Of a stretch of 51,040 bases of DNA, positions 48,939 to 51,040 are shown piece by piece. Below the pieces are notes generated by a model. The model was given only the letters and a program-made list of their open reading frames with translations, made no database searches and had not been told where the DNA came from. The translations under genes were made by a program, and so were the position numbers. The DNA comes from Candidatus Zixiibacteriota bacterium (GTDB lineage Bacteria > Zixibacteria > MSB-5A5 > UBA10806). Numbering within the stretch: the first letter of the stretch is position 1; each line of letters begins with the position of its first letter. The stretch spans positions 1 to 51,040 of the forward strand of contig JAHEDG010000018.1 in the NCBI GenBank assembly GCA_024641335.1, read 5' to 3'.

Positions 48939-51040
48939 TTACGCTTCGACCGTTTCCATTACTTTGGCGCCGCTATCTATTTCCATCCTCTGATTCATGG
49001 CCAGGCCCTTGATCTCTCCTTCAGCCTTGTCGATAATTCCCTTGATATCCAGAATAAGGCTGATAGTGCCGTCGCCCATTATCGTACATCCGGAAACCGT
49101 ATGAAGATCGCCGACATAATCCGAAAGGCCCTTGATGACTACCTGTTGCTGCCCTACGACCTCATCCACGAAAAGACAGACAGCTTTCCCTTCATTTTCC
49201 ACCATCACCAGGATACCGTCGCATAACTCCCTGCTATCCGGTTCCAACTGGAATATTTCGTACAGACGGACAACCGGGAAGAGATGATCCCGGATATTGA
49301 CGATCTCCTGACCATCCATAAGAATATTGATAATATCCCCGGTCGGCTGGAATGATTCCTTTATGGAGATGATCGGAACGGTTAATAGCGTCTCGCCGAT
49401 CCTGACTACCATTCCGTCTATTATGGCCAGGGTAAGAGGAATACGTAAAATAACCGATGTCCCTCTGCCTTTATCGCTCTTGACTTCAACCTTACCGCGG
49501 GTTTTCTCTATATTCCGTCTGACCACGTCCATGCCGACTCCGCGCCCGGAAACATCCGTGATCTTTTCAGCGGTGGAAAATCCGGGTTGGAAAATCATCA
49601 GCCAGACATCTTCGTCTTTCATCTCCAAGCCGTCCCCGTCAACCAAGCCCTTCTCTATGGCCCGGCTCAAGATCTTCTCCCTGTTCAATCCCTTGCCGTC
49701 ATCGTTGATTATAATCCAGACCTCGCCTCCGACATATCGGGCCTCGAGTGTGATCTTCCCGGTATCGGACTTATTATTGGCCAGTCGTTCCTCCGGACCC
49801 TCCAGGCCGTGATCTATGGAGTTCCTGATAATATGAACCAACGGATCGGTAATCTGCTCGATGACCGTTTTATCTACCTCGGTTTCTTCCCCGATAAGTT
49901 CCAGATCTATTTTCTTTCCCACCTTCTGAGATAAATCACGCACCAGCCTTATCATTTTCCTGAACGTGCCGGCCAGCGGAATCATTCTTATCGACGTGGT
50001 CACGTCCTGCAGATCCCTGGTGATTTTATTCAACTGCAGAACCGATCTTTCGAAACGGTCCATCGGCACGTTAAGCTCTTTGATATCGGGGTTCTGCGAT
50101 ACCATGGCTTCGGAAATCACTAATTCGCCCACCAGGTTCATCAATATATCGAGTTTTTCTATATCCACTCTTATAGTCTGACGCTGGCCGTTGATCTTAT
50201 CCGCGGCGCGACGTCCGCTGGAACGGCCGTCATCGCCCGTTCGCCGGTCGATTCCCGATCTGCGTTCAGGGAATTGCTCGGAACCGCTATTGTTCTCGGA
50301 TTCCGCTTCCATTTCCACCGGTTCATCCTGATCATCTTCGGTTTCATCCTCGGTATCCAGCGCTTGAGGAGTCTCTGGAGCGGTGCCTCCCAGCGAGACG
50401 ATAGTTTCACTTAAAAGTGAGACTATTCCGGCCTTACCCGAAATCTCCGGGTCATTTCCTTCATTAAGGGCCGATAAGCCTCCTCGCAAAAAATCTATAA
50501 CGCTCAATAGCAAAGAGATCGCGGTACCCTGTCCTTCGGCTCCGATACTTCTAAGCGTATCAAGCAGAGTTTCGGCCTGATGACTGACCGCTTCCAAATC
50601 GGCATACCCCAAAAAGCCGGCATTCCCCTTGAAACTGTGGAATGCCCGAAAGGCCGTGGATAAAGTCTCTTGATTGCCGGAATCATGTTCCAGGCTGAGA
50701 AGCGATTGCTCGGCCGATTCGAGAAGTTCCTCTCCTTCGGTAACAAACTGCTTTATCAACTCCGGCGAAGCGACAAACTGCATTTCGCCATTCTGATCAT
50801 CAGTAGCGATGGTCTTCGAGCTTTTTTTAGAGCTTTTCTTAGATCCCTGTTTTTTCGGAGCGGCCTTTTTCGATTTGGCGGCCGATGGTTTGGAAGCCGC
50901 AGACTTCGTTCCCTGCGGATCGCTTCTCAATTCATCGATAGCCTTCTTCAAAGTATCGACTATTTTGCCGGCATCGTCATCGTGCCCTTTGTCGTGCAGA
51001 TTTTCCTCTATGCTTCCCAGAAGCTTTCTGATGAAATCGG
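48939..51040 (-). CDS. cheA: Chemotaxis histidine kinase CheA (5' end outside the window)
   Basis: The frame is open to the window edge, so the start is missing. Reading from the edge, an acidic helical segment (FIRKLLGSIEENLHDK) and a Lys/Ala/Ser-rich linker precede the HPt domain with the phosphorylated His in AFHSFKGNAGF. A long acidic linker then replaces a typical CheY-binding P2 domain. The dimerisation helix (IDILMNLVGELVI-like), HATPase (IIRNSIDHGLEGPEER; GRGVGMDVVRRNIE) and a CheW-like domain with C-terminal LILDIKGI complete it. CheA phosphorylates CheY and CheB. The HPt domain is not at the N-terminus, so something precedes it. Confidence 0.95.
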   Translation of the reverse strand, partial: DFIRKLLGSIEENLHDKGHDDDAGKIVDTLKKAIDELRSDPQGTKSAASKPSAAKSKKAAPKKQGSKKSSKKSSKTIATDDQNGEMQFVASPELIKQFVTEGEELLESAEQSLLSLEHDSGNQETLSTAFRAFHSFKGNAGFLGYADLEAVSHQAETLLDTLRSIGAEGQGTAISLLLSVIDFLRGGLSALNEGNDPEISGKAGIVSLLSETIVSLGGTAPETPQALDTEDETEDDQDEPVEMEAESENNSGSEQFPERRSGIDRRTGDDGRSSGRRAADKINGQRQTIRVDIEKLDILMNLVGELVISEAMVSQNPDIKELNVPMDRFERSVLQLNKITRDLQDVTTSIRMIPLAGTFRKMIRLVRDLSQKVGKKIDLELIGEETEVDKTVIEQITDPLVHIIRNSIDHGLEGPEERLANNKSDTGKITLEARYVGGEVWIIINDDGKGLNREKILSRAIEKGLVDGDGLEMKDEDVWLMIFQPGFSTAEKITDVSGRGVGMDVVRRNIEKTRGKVEVKSDKGRGTSVILRIPLTLAIIDGMVVRIGETLLTVPIISIKESFQPTGDIINILMDGQEIVNIRDHLFPVVRLYEIFQLEPDSRELCDGILVMVENEGKAVCLFVDEVVGQQQVVIKGLSDYVGDLHTVSGCTIMGDGTISLILDIKGIIDKAEGEIKGLAMNQRMEIDSGAKVMETVEA

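Overview
The window looks like a chromosomal segment of a free-living, flagellated, Gram-negative-type (diderm) bacterium of medium GC content. The supporting evidence is a large chemotaxis operon, three sigma-28-type promoters, an outer-membrane porin ending in Phe, and lipoproteins with lipoboxes. Oxygen and nitric-oxide handling genes (flavodiiron protein, YgbA/ferredoxin pair, Msr fusion, Bcp, a single-cluster ferredoxin with an Asp ligand) suggest an anaerobe or microaerophile that meets oxidative and nitrosative stress. The gene mix resembles candidate phyla such as Zixibacteria or deltaproteobacteria-like lineages, but the phylum cannot be fixed from this sequence. TTG and GTG starts with strong ribosome binding sites are common.

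Layout. 0-5 kb, all minus strand: a PP-loop ATPase, an Rrf2 regulator, then a tight operon lipB / degenerate Rieske-like protein / O-methyltransferase / DinB / queG. 5-9 kb: a ferredoxin with its own terminator, a metzincin-like protease with a Cys/Trp repeat, a two-helix membrane protein, a membrane phosphoesterase and a ferritin-like protein. 9.2-14.5 kb: a 2-oxo acid dehydrogenase operon (E1alpha, acyl-CoA thioesterase, E1beta, E2, E3) behind a clear promoter. 15-16.2 kb: a CDP-alcohol phosphatidyltransferase and an overlapping HAD phosphatase. 16.2-19.7 kb: an accessory stretch with hairpin repeats, two AT-rich genes (DUF5677-like, PD-(D/E)XK nuclease with Cys cluster), a PKD lipoprotein and a gene remnant.

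19.8-28 kb: an NDUFA9-like SDR, Bcp, a probable NO-responsive ygbA-ferredoxin operon behind a CRP/FNR-family palindrome, an initiator tRNA flanked by tRNA fragments carrying hairpins, an RRM protein, a flavodiiron protein, a TylF-type methyltransferase, an MsrB-MsrA fusion, and an ArsR regulator beside a Cys-rich mini-protein with a shared putative operator. 28-35 kb: a DNRLRE/SdrD-B lipoprotein, a chemoreceptor with a periplasmic CXXCH heme motif under a sigma-28 promoter, and an ACP / acyl-AMP ligase / NadE-like operon.

35-51 kb is sensory. It contains a broken two-TM sensor gene, a porin / PstS-like / HAMP-PAS operon under a sigma-28 promoter, a multi-PAS protein sharing a C-terminal four-Cys module, and a che operon read from right to left: cheA (5' end outside the window), cheW, a cheW interrupted by a CZB zinc domain, a second sigma-28-like promoter, then cheR, cheB, cheD, HDOD, a CheY-like protein, a CheX-like protein, cheY and cheX. 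The heme chemoreceptor, the CZB-CheW and the porin/PBP/PAS operon suggest that redox or ligand sensing feeds into motility control.
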